NCBI RefSeq assembly: GCF_002217925.1
Contig: NZ_BCMF01000006.1
Coordinates: 180,862-244,861 of the forward strand
From: Secundilactobacillus mixtipabuli
Lineage (GTDB): Bacteria > Bacillota > Bacilli > Lactobacillales > Lactobacillaceae
DNA length: 64,000 nucleotides
Reading direction: 5' to 3'
The position numbers and the translations under genes were made by a program. The notes beneath the pieces were generated by a model, which was not told the DNA's origin, made no database searches, and was given only the letters and a program-made list of their open reading frames with translations. Shown here one piece after another: positions 1 through 12,127 of this stretch; within the stretch, counting starts at the first letter, position 1; each line of letters starts with the position of its first letter.

Positions 1-388
1 TATGCTGGTTTCCGGTTTTACCCAAACTTGGCAGATGACTGTCCGCTTAATGGTGGCCATTTGGTCCATGGTTTCCGGCCACTTCAGTTTGAATGATTTA
101 GGGGGTCCCGTCGCTATTTTTGCCACCACTTCTACTGCAGCATCTGAGGGGATTCTTGGCGTTTTGAGTTTTCTGGCCTTTTTGTCTCTTAACTTGGGAA
201 TTGTCAATTTATTGCCAATTCCGGCGCTTGATGGTGGTAAAATATTACTTAACGTGATTGAAGGCGTTCGTCGCAAACCACTGTCAGAAAACGTTGAAAC
301 AGCTATCACCTTGGTTGGGGTGGTTTTCTTGGTTGTCTTAATGTTACTGGTCACGTGGAATGACATCGAACGTTACTTTATCAAATAG
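1..388 (+). CDS. rseP: Site-2 RIP metalloprotease RseP, C-terminal part (5' end outside window)
   Basis: This is the last ~128 residues of a membrane-embedded zinc metalloprotease that cuts transmembrane substrates during regulated intramembrane proteolysis. What is visible is the C-terminal family signature: a hydrophobic helix, then the loop NLLPIPALDGGKI, whose LDGG segment carries the metal-binding Asp of site-2 proteases, and a last membrane helix before the short tail ending YFIK. The N-terminal HExxH site lies upstream of the window. The gene stops 44 bases before proS; rseP-proS-polC is the usual order in lactobacilli, which supports the call. The true start is not visible. Confidence 0.93.
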   Translation, partial: MLVSGFTQTWQMTVRLMVAIWSMVSGHFSLNDLGGPVAIFATTSTAASEGILGVLSFLAFLSLNLGIVNLLPIPALDGGKILLNVIEGVRRKPLSENVETAITLVGVVFLVVLMLLVTWNDIERYFIK

Positions 389-420
389 ATCAAAATCAAA
401 TAGATCAAAAAAACGGTTAA

Positions 421-2181
<1,761 letters not shown>

Positions 2182-2196
2182 AATTTTGTGTTGGAT

Positions 2197-2245
2197 GGGC
2201 TCGAGAAAACAAAACAACTTTTGTTTTGTCTCGAGCCCGTTTTAC
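2197..2245 (+). terminator. Rho-independent terminator after proS
   Basis: Arms GGGCTCGAGAAAACAAAA and TTTTGTTTTGTCTCGAGCCC fold into a long stem followed by GTTTTA. It ends the rseP-proS transcript before polC. Confidence 0.88.
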
Positions 2246-2289
2246 GTTAAAATAATGGCACTAAGCAAAAATGAAGGGGGCAGTTTGGC

Positions 2290-5200
2290 GTGGCCTTAGA
2301 TCATCAGGCATTATTTGAAAAACTGTTACAGCAACTGCAATTATCAGATTTGGCTGGCCAGCCATTCTTTAAAGGGGCAGCACTGGAAAAATTGACGGTG
2401 CATGAAAAATCGAAGCGCTGGCACTTTAATTTTGAGTTACCAACGATCCTGCCTTACGATACTTTTACGACGTTTCAAGGACAGTTGGAAAAGGCGTTTC
2501 AGTCGATTGCCAAGGTGGATTTTGAAATTCATACGGCACAAACCGACCTCGATAACCGATTGATTGGCGACTATTGGAATTGGGTCGTTCAGCACAGTGG
2601 TGTCAAATCACCGCTCATACAGGAACTTTGTCGCGATCAAGTCCCTAAGGTTGAAGACGACCGGGTCATTTTTATGGCTGAAAACGAGGTCGTCAAAAAC
2701 TTTTTAGTCGATCAAGCCTTAGGCCCGATTGAAAATGGTTACGAAGCCGTTGGTTTTCCCAAGTTCGCGATTCATACCATGATTGACGAATCAGCTTCAC
2801 AGGCCAAAATACAGGAATTTAAGCAGAAGAAAGCGCAATCTGATGCGGAATTGGCACAAAAAGCCGTGGCAGCGATCAAAATTGCTAACGAAAAGCGTGA
2901 AAAACAGGGTGTTATCGCCGCTAGTGGGCCGACGGTGATTGGACGCAAAATTAAGGTGGACGAAGAACCCCTTCAGCTATCCTCAATCGAAGATGAAGAA
3001 AAATCAGTGATCGTTCAGGGTTATGTCTTTAATAAGGAAATTCGTGACCTGCGTTCGGGTCGTAAGTTGATGATCCTTGAGATTACTGACTATAGTTCTT
3101 CCATTGCGGTGAAGAAATTTTCCCGTGACGAAAGTGATGAAGCCCAGTTTGAAGGGTTAAACGAGGGTGACTGGATCAAAGTTCGCGGGAGTGTTCAAGA
3201 AGATAACTTCATGCGTGATCTTGTTCTAAACGCTTATGACATCAATCAGGTGACCGTACCAAGTCGCCAGGATAAAGCGCCTGAAGGCGAAAAACGGGTG
3301 GAACTTCACCTGCACACCAACATGAGTACGATGGACGCCACCAATTCTATTTCAGACTACGTGAAGCAGGCCAAAAAATGGGGCCATAAAGCCATCGCTA
3401 TTACTGATCACGCGGGGGTTCAAGGTTTCCCTGAAGCGTTCCGTTCCGCTTCTAAGAACGACATTAAGATGATTTACGGGGTGGAAGCTAACTTAGTGGA
3501 CGACGGTGTGCCAATTGGCTACAACAATGAACACCGGGCGCTAAAAGACGCCACTTACGTTGTTTTCGATACTGAAACCACTGGACTGTCGGCAATTTAT
3601 GACCGGGTGATCGAGCTGTCTGCCGTTAAGATGCAGGGTAAAGAAGTCATTGATCAGTTTGAAGAATTTATTGATCCTGGTTTTCACTTATCCGATCAAA
3701 CGACCAATTTAACCAGTATTACTGACGACATGGTTCACGGCTCAAAGTCCGAAAAAGAAGTCTTTGAATTATTCCGGAAATTTTACGGCGACGCGATCAT
3801 CGTCGGTCATAACGTGACTTTTGATATCGGCTTCATGAACGCCGGTTATCAGCGCTATGATTTGCCGGAAATCACCAATCCCATCATTGACACGCTGACG
3901 TTAGCGCGTTTCCTGTATCCGAATATGAAGGGTTACCGGTTGAACACGTTAGCCAAGAAGTTCCACGTTTCATTGGAACACCATCACCGGGCAATCTATG
4001 ATGCTGAGTCTACCGGTCATTTGAACTATCTATTTTTAAAGGATGCCGAAGACCGTTACGACATTCAGTATCACGATCAGCTGAATGACCACATGAGTGA
4101 AAACGACGCGTACAAACACGCCCGGCCATCCCATGCAATTATTTTGGCACAGACGCAAGCAGGTCTGAAGAATTTGTTCAAGCTGGTTTCAAAGTCCAAC
4201 GTGGATTACTTCTACCGGGTACCCCGGATGCCGCGAAGCCAGATTGAGAAACTGCGGGATGGTCTATTGATCGGTTCCGCCTGTGATTCCGGTGAAGTTT
4301 TCACCGCTATGATGCAGAAGGGGTATGCCGAAGCCCGCAGCAAAGCCAAGTTTTACGATTACCTTGAAGTTCAGCCGTTGGCAGCTTACAAGCCGCTGAT
4401 CGATTCTGGTTTGATTCAAAACCGGAAGAACCTAGAGGAAATCTTAACTAACATGGTCAAGCTGGGCGAAGAACTGGATAAACCCGTTGCAGTCACTGGC
4501 GACGCCCATTATCTGAATCCGGAAGATGCCATTTACCGGAAGATTTTGATCAACTCGCAAGGTGGTGCTAACCCGCTGAACCGTCAGGAATTACCAGACG
4601 TGCATTTCCGAACGACGGACGAGCTGTTAGATGACTACAGTTTCTTGGGTGAAGCTAAAGCTAAGGAAATCGTGGTTACCAATACGAATGCCATTGCCGA
4701 CATGATCGATGATGTTCACCCATTGAAAGATAAACTGTTCACACCACGGATGGAAGGCGCGGAAGACGAAATTCGTGAACGGACCATGAATACCGCCCAC
4801 GAATGGTACGGCGATCCGTTGCCAGAACTGGTTCAGCATCGGCTTGACCGCGAGCTGAAGAGTATCATTGGTAACGGGTTCTCCGTGATTTACTTGATTG
4901 CCCAACGGCTGGTGGCCAAGAGTAACAAGGACGGGTACTTGGTTGGTTCCCGGGGTTCCGTTGGTTCCAGTCTGGTGGCGACCATGACGGGAATTACTGA
5001 AGTGAACCCGTTGCCGCCTCATTACCGCTGCCCCAACTGTCAGTATTCTCACTTCTACACCAAGGGTGAATACAGTTCCGGGTTTGATTTACCCGAGAAG
5101 AACTGTCCAAAGTGCGGCACCTTGATGATCGGCGACGGCCATAACATTCCCTTCGAAACCTTCTTAGGGTTTACTGGGAACAAGGTCCCCGATATTGATC

Positions 5201-6618
5201 TGAACTTCTCCGGGGACTACCAACCGATTGCCCATAACTACACGAAGGTGCTGTTCGGCGAAAAGAACGTTTACCGTGCCGGGACGATCGGTACCGTGGC
5301 GGATAAGACCGCGTACGGTTACGTTAAAGCGTACGAACGTGATAAAGAATTGAATTTACGAAACGCTGAGATCGACCGGTTAGCCAAGGGGGCTACCGGT
5401 GTTAAGCGGACTACCGGCCAACATCCGGCGGGGATCATCGTTGTGCCCGATTACATGGACATCTATGATTTCACGCCGATCCAGTACCCCGCCGACGACC
5501 AAAACGCCGCTTGGCAAACGACCCACTTTGATTTCCATTCGATCCATGACAACATTTTGAAGATCGATATTCTGGGACATGATGATCCAACCATGATCCG
5601 GACGCTGCAAGATTTAAGCGGCATCGATCCGCAGACGATTCCAATGGATGACCCGGGCGTCATGGCACTTTTCTCCGGCACTGATTCACTGCACGTCACA
5701 CCGGAACAGATCCAGTCCAAGACGGGGACGTTAGGTGTGCCCGAATTTGGGACTCGGTTCGTTCGGGGTATGCTGGAAGAAACTCACCCGAAGAATTATT
5801 CACAGCTGCTGCAAATTTCTGGGCTGTCTCACGGGACCGATGTGTGGTTAGGTAACGCTGAAGAACTCATTAAGAACGGGACTGCCACCATTGCTAACGT
5901 TATCGGATGCCGTGATAACATTATGACCGACTTGATCAACTGGGGGATGGATTCTGAAACCTCATTTCAGATTATGGAATCTGTCCGTCATGGTCGCGGT
6001 ATTCCAGATGAATGGCAGGACAAGATGAAAGAAGCTGACGTACCGGACTGGTACATTCAGTCTTGCCTGAAGATCAAGTATATGTTCCCACGGGCCCACG
6101 CGGCTGCCTATATTTTGATGGCGCTGCGGGTGGCGTACTTTAAGGTGTACTTCCCATTGGTCTACTACGCGGCATATTTCTCCGTGCGGGCTGACGACTT
6201 TGACGTCGTGGCGATGTCTCGCGGCAAAGATTCTGTTAAGGCGAAAATGAAAGAGATCAACGATGAAGGCATGGATGCTTCAGCAAAAGAGAAAAACTTG
6301 CTGACGGTTTTGGAATTAGCCAACGAAATGCTGGAACGCGGCTTTAAGTTCAAGATGATTGATATTAACAAGTCAGCTGCCAGTGAGTGGCTGATTGATG
6401 GCGATACCTTGATTGCACCGTTTAACGCGGCGCCTGGGCTTGGGTTAAACGTGGCTAAGCAGATTGTGGCTGCCCGTGAGGACAAACCATTTCTTTCCAA
6501 GGAAGATCTGGCCAAACGCGGCAAGGTTTCAAAGACGTTGATCGAGTTCATGACTGATAACGGTGTCTTAGATGGATTGCCAGATGAGAATCAGCTGAGT
6601 CTCTTTGATATGATGTAA
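2290..6618 (+). CDS. polC: DNA polymerase III alpha subunit, Gram-positive PolC type
   Basis: Main replicative polymerase of Firmicutes, with built-in 3'-5' proofreading. The 1442-residue length is normal. Domains in order: N-terminal region, an OB fold near 235-325, PHP domain starting near 337 ([16 protein letters not shown] and ITDH), the proofreading exonuclease inserted into PHP with its DTETTG acidic motif near 426, PHP continued, then the C-family polymerase core. A zinc ribbon is visible near 912-945 as CPNC and later CPKC, followed by the palm segment DIDLNFSG near 968 and an HhH region near the C terminus. The start is GTG at 2290 behind GAAGGGGG. The last residues, QLSLFDMM, resemble the C-terminal clamp-binding motif of PolC. 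Confidence 0.98.
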   Translation: MALDHQALFEKLLQQLQLSDLAGQPFFKGAALEKLTVHEKSKRWHFNFELPTILPYDTFTTFQGQLEKAFQSIAKVDFEIHTAQTDLDNRLIGDYWNWVVQHSGVKSPLIQELCRDQVPKVEDDRVIFMAENEVVKNFLVDQALGPIENGYEAVGFPKFAIHTMIDESASQAKIQEFKQKKAQSDAELAQKAVAAIKIANEKREKQGVIAASGPTVIGRKIKVDEEPLQLSSIEDEEKSVIVQGYVFNKEIRDLRSGRKLMILEITDYSSSIAVKKFSRDESDEAQFEGLNEGDWIKVRGSVQEDNFMRDLVLNAYDINQVTVPSRQDKAPEGEKRVELHLHTNMSTMDATNSISDYVKQAKKWGHKAIAITDHAGVQGFPEAFRSASKNDIKMIYGVEANLVDDGVPIGYNNEHRALKDATYVVFDTETTGLSAIYDRVIELSAVKMQGKEVIDQFEEFIDPGFHLSDQTTNLTSITDDMVHGSKSEKEVFELFRKFYGDAIIVGHNVTFDIGFMNAGYQRYDLPEITNPIIDTLTLARFLYPNMKGYRLNTLAKKFHVSLEHHHRAIYDAESTGHLNYLFLKDAEDRYDIQYHDQLNDHMSENDAYKHARPSHAIILAQTQAGLKNLFKLVSKSNVDYFYRVPRMPRSQIEKLRDGLLIGSACDSGEVFTAMMQKGYAEARSKAKFYDYLEVQPLAAYKPLIDSGLIQNRKNLEEILTNMVKLGEELDKPVAVTGDAHYLNPEDAIYRKILINSQGGANPLNRQELPDVHFRTTDELLDDYSFLGEAKAKEIVVTNTNAIADMIDDVHPLKDKLFTPRMEGAEDEIRERTMNTAHEWYGDPLPELVQHRLDRELKSIIGNGFSVIYLIAQRLVAKSNKDGYLVGSRGSVGSSLVATMTGITEVNPLPPHYRCPNCQYSHFYTKGEYSSGFDLPEKNCPKCGTLMIGDGHNIPFETFLGFTGNKVPDIDLNFSGDYQPIAHNYTKVLFGEKNVYRAGTIGTVADKTAYGYVKAYERDKELNLRNAEIDRLAKGATGVKRTTGQHPAGIIVVPDYMDIYDFTPIQYPADDQNAAWQTTHFDFHSIHDNILKIDILGHDDPTMIRTLQDLSGIDPQTIPMDDPGVMALFSGTDSLHVTPEQIQSKTGTLGVPEFGTRFVRGMLEETHPKNYSQLLQISGLSHGTDVWLGNAEELIKNGTATIANVIGCRDNIMTDLINWGMDSETSFQIMESVRHGRGIPDEWQDKMKEADVPDWYIQSCLKIKYMFPRAHAAAYILMALRVAYFKVYFPLVYYAAYFSVRADDFDVVAMSRGKDSVKAKMKEINDEGMDASAKEKNLLTVLELANEMLERGFKFKMIDINKSAASEWLIDGDTLIAPFNAAPGLGLNVAKQIVAAREDKPFLSKEDLAKRGKVSKTLIEFMTDNGVLDGLPDENQLSLFDMM

Positions 6619-6659
6619 CCAGAATTAGTCAGGGTTGGCATAACGGCGCGCTTTCAAGT

Positions 6660-6688
6660 TTGCTATTATGTCAGCTTTGTGCTATCAT
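6660..6688 (+). promoter_or_regulatory. Probable promoter of the rimP-nusA-infB operon
   Basis: TTGCTA (6660-6665), 17-base spacer, TATCAT (6683-6688) preceded by TGTGC, close to an extended -10. It lies between polC and the leader hairpin and fits as the start of the nusA operon. Confidence 0.5.
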
Positions 6689-6712
6689 ACAACTTGTAGA
6701 TATTTCGGAAAG

Positions 6713-6739
6713 GAGTGAGCAGCGATGCTCGCTCTTTTT
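6713..6739 (+). terminator. Leader hairpin-terminator in front of rimP (candidate attenuator)
   Basis: GAGTGAGC (6713-6720), loop AGCGAT, GCTCGCTC (6727-6734), then TTTTT. Seven Watson-Crick pairs plus one G-T make a compact intrinsic terminator. It sits about 20 bases after the predicted transcription start and 30 bases before the rimP start codon, so it looks like an attenuator of the operon rather than the polC terminator. The family link is that B. subtilis NusA has been reported to control its own operon through a leader terminator; that this hairpin does so is inference. Confidence 0.6.
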
Positions 6740-6768
6740 ATTGGAAAAATGGTATTGGAGGTAAAAGA

Positions 6769-7242
6769 TTGGATAACGTCGTAGACATTGTTTCAACTCT
6801 AGCGCAACCGATTGTGGATGCTCATCATTTTGAACTGGTGGACGTTGAGTTTGTTCGTGAGGGTAAAAGTTGGTATTTGCGGCTCTTCATCGACAAGCCC
6901 GGTGGCATTACGATTGATGAATGCGCCTTAGTGAGTGATGAACTAAGTGAAAAGCTGGATAATATCGATCCCGATCCAATTCCCCAAGCGTATTTCTTGG
7001 AAGTATCTTCTCCAGGTGCGGAACGACCGTTGAAAAAAGAAGCTGACTATGAACGGGCGGTCGGTCATTACGTTCACCTTTCTTTCTATCAAAAAGTGAA
7101 CGGTGAAAAGGCATTTGAAGGGACACTGCTCTCGGTCACTGAAGACGAGTTGGTTTTGAAAATCAACCTAAAGGGTCGGATGAAAGATTTGACCATTCCA
7201 AGAAAAAACGTTGCCAAAGCAAGATTAGCAATTAAGTTTTAA
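6769..7242 (+). CDS. rimP: Ribosome maturation factor RimP
   Basis: Needed for assembly of the 30S subunit. I place the start at TTG 6769 because GGAGGT (6757-6762) lies 6 bases upstream and the protein then begins [16 protein letters not shown], as in RimP homologues. An earlier in-frame GTG at 6715 would run translation through the leader hairpin and is unlikely. This gives 157 residues, normal for the family. Features seen: the N-terminal alpha/beta domain with [11 protein letters not shown], the conserved [12 protein letters not shown], and a C-terminal SH3-like domain ([12 protein letters not shown]). It is first in rimP-nusA-ylxR-ylxQ-infB-rbfA. Confidence 0.95.
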   Translation: MDNVVDIVSTLAQPIVDAHHFELVDVEFVREGKSWYLRLFIDKPGGITIDECALVSDELSEKLDNIDPDPIPQAYFLEVSSPGAERPLKKEADYERAVGHYVHLSFYQKVNGEKAFEGTLLSVTEDELVLKINLKGRMKDLTIPRKNVAKARLAIKF

Positions 7243-7264
7243 CAGCTAAAGGAGACTATACGTC

Positions 7265-8485
7265 ATGAGTAAAGAACTATTAGGTGCTCTGGATACACTG
7301 GAAACCGAAAAGGGTATCAAAAAGGAAATTGTGATCGATGCACTTGAAGCCGCATTGACCTCTGCTTACAAGCGGAACTATGGTCAAGCGCAAAACGTTG
7401 AAGTGAACTTTGACCAAAAAAAGGGTGATGTTCATGTTTACGCAGTTAAGAAAGTCGTTGACCAAGTTTATGATTCTCGTTTGGAAGTCAGTCTGGATGA
7501 TGCGTTACAAGTCAGCCGCGGCTATGAATTAGGCGATGACATCAAGTTTGAAGTGACACCTAAGAACTTTGGCCGGATTGCGGCCCAGACGGCAAAACAA
7601 GTCATTATGCAACGGGTTCGTGAAGCTGAACGGTCACTGATCTTTGATCAGTACAGCCAGTATGAAAACGAAATCATCACTGGTGAAGTTGAACGTCAGG
7701 ATAATCGGTTCGTTTACGTTAACTTAGGTAACGTTGAAGCCGTTATGAGCCGTCAGGATCAGATGCCTAACGAAACTTATCACATGCACGACCGGATCAA
7801 AGTTTACGTGACGCGAGTTGAAAACGCCGCTAAAGGCCCGCAAGTGTTCGTTAGCCGGACCGATTCAGGTTTACTGAAGCGTTTATTTGAAGAAGAAATT
7901 CCGGAAATCTATGATGGTACTGTCGAAATCATGTCCATTGCTCGTGAAGCAGGGGACCGTGCCAAAGTCGCTGTTCGTTCAAATAACCCTGATGTCGATC
8001 CAGTCGGTACCTCTGTTGGCCCTCGTGGACAACGGGTCCAAGCCATCGTTTCAGAACTTGATGGCGAGAACATGGATATTGTTGAATGGACGGATGATGA
8101 AGCGAAGTTCATTGCTAACGCATTGAATCCAGCTGAGGTCATCGATGTGATTTTTGATGAAAACAACGAACGGGCATGTACCGTTATCGTTCCTGATTAT
8201 CAATTATCATTGGCAATCGGTAAGCGTGGTCAAAACGCGCGGTTAGCTGCTAAGTTAACCGGCTATAAGATTGACATTAAGTCTGAAACTGAGGCTGAAA
8301 CGATTTTTAAAGACAAAGCTACGGATAGCGATGACGCCCAACCTGAACAATCAACTGATCAAGCTGACGATGAGTCAGTCGATCAATCAGTGGATGAAGC
8401 AATTGATGAAACTGCTGATTCTGCAAATGATTCAGCTCCTGAAGATGCCCCAGAAACTTCTGAGGATGACGGTACTGAAGACTAA
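7265..8485 (+). CDS. nusA: Transcription termination/antitermination factor NusA
   Basis: Binds RNA polymerase and the nascent RNA, promoting pausing and termination. 406 residues: polymerase-binding N domain (1-125), S1 domain from about residue 138 (ITGEVERQDNRFVYVNLG), then two KH domains, the second with AIGKRGQNARLAAKLTG near 317. The last ~60 residues (from about 345) form an acidic tail rich in D, E, S and Q (QSTDQADDESVDQS), which is longer than in B. subtilis NusA and looks disordered. AAAGGAG precedes ATG 7265. Together with the leader terminator upstream of rimP, this context suggests self-control. Confidence 0.97.
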   Translation: MSKELLGALDTLETEKGIKKEIVIDALEAALTSAYKRNYGQAQNVEVNFDQKKGDVHVYAVKKVVDQVYDSRLEVSLDDALQVSRGYELGDDIKFEVTPKNFGRIAAQTAKQVIMQRVREAERSLIFDQYSQYENEIITGEVERQDNRFVYVNLGNVEAVMSRQDQMPNETYHMHDRIKVYVTRVENAAKGPQVFVSRTDSGLLKRLFEEEIPEIYDGTVEIMSIAREAGDRAKVAVRSNNPDVDPVGTSVGPRGQRVQAIVSELDGENMDIVEWTDDEAKFIANALNPAEVIDVIFDENNERACTVIVPDYQLSLAIGKRGQNARLAAKLTGYKIDIKSETEAETIFKDKATDSDDAQPEQSTDQADDESVDQSVDEAIDETADSANDSAPEDAPETSEDDGTED

Positions 8486-8499
8486 GGAGGTAAGCGTAC

Positions 8500-8802
8500 A
8501 TGAAGAAACGTAAGGTACCAATGAGAAAAGACATTGTGACCGGTGAAATGGCGCCTAAAAAAGACTTGGTCAGAATTGTCCGTGATAAGGACAACAACGT
8601 GTCCGTTGATCCAACAGGAAAGAAATCAGGCCGCGGTGCCTACATTTCGCTAAACGTTGAGATTGCCAAACGGGCTCAGAAGGAACGGACTTTTGATAAA
8701 GTTTTTGAAACGAAAGTCGATTCTCAATTTTACGATGACTTGGTGGCATACGTGGACCATCAGCAAGCGCGTCGGGAATTATTTGAAGATGGAAAAGCCT
8801 AA
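8500..8802 (+). CDS. ylxR: YlxR (RnpM) family RNA-binding protein
   Basis: Small basic cytoplasmic protein of the nusA-infB operon; the family has been linked to modulation of RNase P in B. subtilis. 100 residues. The family hallmarks are visible: KRKVPMRKDIVTGE at the N terminus, then the SGRGAYIS motif of the RNA-binding surface. The stop overlaps the next gene by 14 bases, so translation is probably coupled. AAGGAGG lies just before ATG 8500. Confidence 0.93.
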   Translation: MKKRKVPMRKDIVTGEMAPKKDLVRIVRDKDNNVSVDPTGKKSGRGAYISLNVEIAKRAQKERTFDKVFETKVDSQFYDDLVAYVDHQQARRELFEDGKA

Positions 8803-9103
8803 CGCCTTTCTACAGCTTTTAGGACTTGTTCGTCGGGCTAACCAGTTAGTCACCGGCGAGGCATTCGTTTTAAAGGCAATCCGCAACCAGAGCATTTCGG
8901 TGGTGATCTTAGCCAGCGATGCTGGTCCCAGCAGCATGAAAAAGTTAAGTGATAAAGCCACGTTTTACCACGTTGACTTAATTACTGCGTTTACAAAGGA
9001 ACAACTTAGCCAAGCGACCGGTATGAACCGGTCAGCCTATGGCGTTAAAGATCCTGGATTTGCTAGGAAGTTAATTGAACTAGTTAATACCAAAGGAGAG
9101 TGA
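8789..9103 (+). CDS. ylxQ: YlxQ, L7Ae/L30e-type ribosomal-associated protein
   Basis: Putative RNA-binding protein of the L7Ae/L30e fold, encoded between ylxR and infB in Firmicutes. I start it at ATG 8789 inside the end of ylxR, giving 104 residues beginning [20 protein letters not shown]; the open frame upstream is only overlap with ylxR. The visible core is [13 protein letters not shown], followed by [12 protein letters not shown] and the hydrophobic C-terminal part. Its ribosome site is weak, consistent with coupling to ylxR. K-turn binding is expected from the fold and not shown here. Confidence 0.9.
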   Translation: MEKPNAFLQLLGLVRRANQLVTGEAFVLKAIRNQSISVVILASDAGPSSMKKLSDKATFYHVDLITAFTKEQLSQATGMNRSAYGVKDPGFARKLIELVNTKGE

Positions 9104-9107
9104 AGAT

Positions 9108-11633
9108 ATGGGCAAAAAGCGAATTTACGAATTAGCTAAAGAACTCAACGTATCAAGTAAAGCCATTCTTGATAAGGCTCAAGAAAAGGGCTTCGACGTT
9201 AAAAATCATATGTCATCATTAGGAAGCAACGAGGAACGGCAATTGCGAGAAACCTTCTCAAACAAGGGCAACAATGCAAACAAGAGTCAATCAAACCAGG
9301 CCAAGCCAGCACAACCAGCAAAGTCTGCTAAACCGGCTCAAAGCCGTGATCAACACCAAACCACGAGCAACGCACAACCGGCTCACCGGAACAACCAATC
9401 AAACAGTACGCATGCTCGGACACAGTCCAATAACAATGGCGGCCATTCAACTAGTCAGAACCATTCAACTAGCCAAAGCCATTCAACAAGCAATCGCAGT
9501 CAGTCATCGACGCATAACCAGAACCAGTCGACTAACCGCAACCAGTCCAGCAATCGTAGCCAGTCGGCTAACCACAGCCAATCAAATAATCACGGGCAGT
9601 CTAACAACCGCTCGCAATCAAACAACACTAACCGCAGTCAAAATAACAACCGGAGTCAAAGCAATAACCGGTCACAAAGCAACGGTAATGGCGGCTCAGG
9701 TCGTTTTGGCGGTAGTTTGAGTAGTGGTAATGGGCGTAACAGCCGAAACAATCGTAACAACCGCAATAACAATCGCCGTCGGAACAACTTTGCTAGCAAG
9801 TATAGCAAGAAGAACCAACGGATCAAGGAAACCAATCATCAAAAGGGTGCTCCTGAACGGAAGAACAAGGCCTTGCCAGAAACTTTGGTCTACCAAGTCG
9901 GTATGAATGCTCAAGATCTCGGTAAGATTCTTCACCGTGAACCTTCTGAAATCGTCAAGAAGTTATTCATGCTGGGTGTGATGGCTAACCAAAACCAGTC
10001 ACTGGATAAGGACACCATTGAGATCTTAGCAGCTGATTATGGGATCGCAGCTAAAGAAAAGGTTGAAGTCGATGTCGCTGATATTGATAAGACCTTTGAA
10101 GAAGAGTCCAACAACACGGATCATCTTGAAACGCGACCACCAGTTGTCACGATCATGGGACACGTTGATCATGGTAAAACAACCTTACTTGATCATTTAC
10201 GTCATTCTCATATCACTGCTGGCGAAGCTGGTGGGATCACCCAAGCGATTGGTGCTTATCAATTGAAGCATCAAGGCAAGACCATTACCTTCTTGGATAC
10301 TCCAGGACACGCGGCCTTCACCGAAATGCGGGCGCGTGGTGCTGATATTACCGACATCACTGTTTTGGTAGTTGCCGCCGATGATGGTGTCATGCCTCAA
10401 ACGATTGAAGCCATTCACCATGCTCAAGCAGCCAAGACACCAATTATTGTGGCGGTTAACAAGATCGATAAGCCGGGCGCAAACCCGAACCACGTCATGG
10501 AACAATTGACCGAATATGGTTTGATTCCTGAAGACTGGGGTGGTGACACGATCTTTGTCCAGATTTCAGCTAAGTTCGGTAAGAACATTGATGAATTGCT
10601 GGATATGATCCTATTACAATCCGAAGTGATGGAATTGAAGGCTAACCCACAGCAAAACGCTGCTGGTTCAGTCATCGAAGCCAAACTGGATCAAGGTAAG
10701 GGTTCTGTTGCAACCCTGCTGATTCAACAAGGAACCATGCATACTGGTGACCCAATCGTGGTTGGTAATACCTTTGGCCGAGTTCGGACAATGGAAAACG
10801 AACGCGGTAAGGAAATCAAGAAAGCATTACCATCGACACCAGTTGAAATTACTGGTTTAAGTGACGTGCCAGAAGCTGGGGATCGGTTCGTTGTCTTTGA
10901 TGACGAAAAGACCGCTCGTGCAGCTGGTGAAGAACGGGCTAAGAACGCTTTGATGGAAGAACGTCGTACGAAGAACACCGTCACCCTTGATAACCTCTTT
11001 GATACCATGAAAGAAGGGGAAATGAAGGAAGTCGATGTCATTATTAAAGCTGACGTCCAAGGTTCCGTTGAAGCACTGGCTAACAGTCTGAAGAAGATTG
11101 AAGTTGAAGGTGTTCGTGTTAACATCATCCATACTGCCGTTGGTGCCATTAACGAAAGTGATGTCACGCTGGCTGAAGCAAGTAACGCGATCATCATTGG
11201 TTTCAACGTTCGGCCAACACCGCAAGCCAAGTCACAAGCTGATCAAGATAACGTGGATATTCGTTTGCACCGTGTCATTTATAACGCAATCGATGAAATT
11301 GAACACGCCATGAAGGGTAAACTTGAACCAACTTATAAAGAAGAAGTCATTGGCGAAGTTGAAGTCCGTGATATCTTCAAAGCCTCTAAAGTTGGTACAA
11401 TTGCCGGTGGGATGGTCACTGATGGTCATATTTCAAAGGACAGTAAAGTTCGCTTGATCCGTGATTCAGTGGTTGTTTACGAAGGCGAATTAGGTAGCTT
11501 GAAGCGCTTTAAAGATGACGTTAATGACGTTAAGCAAGGTCATGAATTAGGTTTGACTATTGAAAACTATAACGACATCAAAGTCGGCGACGTGGTCGAA
11601 GCTTACATCATGAAGGAAGTTCCAATAGAATAA
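9108..11633 (+). CDS. infB: Translation initiation factor IF-2
   Basis: GTPase that delivers fMet-tRNA to the 30S subunit. 841 residues. Order: IF2N domain (1-52, [16 protein letters not shown]), a long low-complexity linker (about 55-250), a second IF2N domain (about 258-312), the G domain from ~345 with GHVDHGKTT near 351, DTPGHAAF and NKID, then domains II-IV to [11 protein letters not shown]. The linker is dominated by Asn, Ser, Gln, Arg and His in short repeats such as NRSQSNN, a striking composition. AAAGGAGAG precedes ATG 9108. It is followed by rbfA in the same transcript. Confidence 0.98.
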   Translation: MGKKRIYELAKELNVSSKAILDKAQEKGFDVKNHMSSLGSNEERQLRETFSNKGNNANKSQSNQAKPAQPAKSAKPAQSRDQHQTTSNAQPAHRNNQSNSTHARTQSNNNGGHSTSQNHSTSQSHSTSNRSQSSTHNQNQSTNRNQSSNRSQSANHSQSNNHGQSNNRSQSNNTNRSQNNNRSQSNNRSQSNGNGGSGRFGGSLSSGNGRNSRNNRNNRNNNRRRNNFASKYSKKNQRIKETNHQKGAPERKNKALPETLVYQVGMNAQDLGKILHREPSEIVKKLFMLGVMANQNQSLDKDTIEILAADYGIAAKEKVEVDVADIDKTFEEESNNTDHLETRPPVVTIMGHVDHGKTTLLDHLRHSHITAGEAGGITQAIGAYQLKHQGKTITFLDTPGHAAFTEMRARGADITDITVLVVAADDGVMPQTIEAIHHAQAAKTPIIVAVNKIDKPGANPNHVMEQLTEYGLIPEDWGGDTIFVQISAKFGKNIDELLDMILLQSEVMELKANPQQNAAGSVIEAKLDQGKGSVATLLIQQGTMHTGDPIVVGNTFGRVRTMENERGKEIKKALPSTPVEITGLSDVPEAGDRFVVFDDEKTARAAGEERAKNALMEERRTKNTVTLDNLFDTMKEGEMKEVDVIIKADVQGSVEALANSLKKIEVEGVRVNIIHTAVGAINESDVTLAEASNAIIIGFNVRPTPQAKSQADQDNVDIRLHRVIYNAIDEIEHAMKGKLEPTYKEEVIGEVEVRDIFKASKVGTIAGGMVTDGHISKDSKVRLIRDSVVVYEGELGSLKRFKDDVNDVKQGHELGLTIENYNDIKVGDVVEAYIMKEVPIE

Positions 11634-11656
11634 AGAACTAACGAGGTGTTAGATAT

Positions 11657-12016
11657 ATGGCACATTATCGTGTAGGACGACTTGAACAAGAAATTCAGCG
11701 AGAAGTCAACGATATCTTGCTGAAGCGAGTTCGCGATCCGCGAGTACAAGATATTACCGTAACCGGCGTTGTCGTCACTGGTGATTATCAACAGGCAACG
11801 ATTTATTACAGTATTTTGTCTGATAAGGCCTCTGACGGCGAAAAGGCTGCTCAAGGATTAACCAAGGCAACCGGATTGATTCGTAGTGAATTAGGTTCTC
11901 GCCTGAATATTTACAAGGTTCCAGAACTGACATTTGAACGTGATGAATCCGTCCAATATGGGAGTCACATCGATGAATTACTCAACAAACTTCATCGCGA
12001 TGAGGCTGACCGTTAA
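11657..12016 (+). CDS. rbfA: 30S ribosome-binding factor RbfA
   Basis: Small KH-fold protein that binds the 30S subunit during late 16S rRNA maturation and cold adaptation. 119 residues, beginning [17 protein letters not shown] and containing the signature VRDPRV and the [12 protein letters not shown] segment near the C terminus. It is the last gene of the rimP-to-rbfA operon, 23 bases after infB, and is closed by a strong terminator. Confidence 0.96.
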   Translation: MAHYRVGRLEQEIQREVNDILLKRVRDPRVQDITVTGVVVTGDYQQATIYYSILSDKASDGEKAAQGLTKATGLIRSELGSRLNIYKVPELTFERDESVQYGSHIDELLNKLHRDEADR

Positions 12017-12018
12017 TT

Positions 12019-12056
12019 AAAAAACCGTCCGTAGAATTTTCTGCGGACGGTTTTTT
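12019..12056 (+). terminator. Rho-independent terminator after rbfA
   Basis: AAAAAACCGTCCG, a short loop and CGGACGGTTTTTT form a near-perfect hairpin with a T-run, starting 2 bases after the rbfA stop. Confidence 0.93.
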
Positions 12057-12079
12057 CGTGTCGTTAACGTATCGGGACG

Positions 12080-12088
12080 TGATATAAT
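12080..12088 (+). promoter_or_regulatory. Extended -10 promoter for truB-ribF
   Basis: TGATATAAT between the rbfA terminator and truB matches the extended -10 form TGnTATAAT. No good -35 is seen. Confidence 0.5.
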
Positions 12089-12127
12089 AGCAAAGTTAGA
12101 CAGTTTATATGAAACGGAGCGGTTGTA

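Noticed and set aside
4627..5052. 141-codon open frame on minus inside polC
   Set aside because: It is fully within a conserved polC domain, has no ribosome site and its composition is that of a reverse reading of coding DNA.
6715..6768. Upstream GTG start extending rimP by 18 residues
   Set aside because: The extension is translated from the leader terminator and lies before the well-placed GGAGGT/TTG start.
10724..11230. 168-codon open frame on minus inside infB
   Set aside because: Shadow of the infB frame; Ser/Thr-rich random-looking translation with no domain and no ribosome site.
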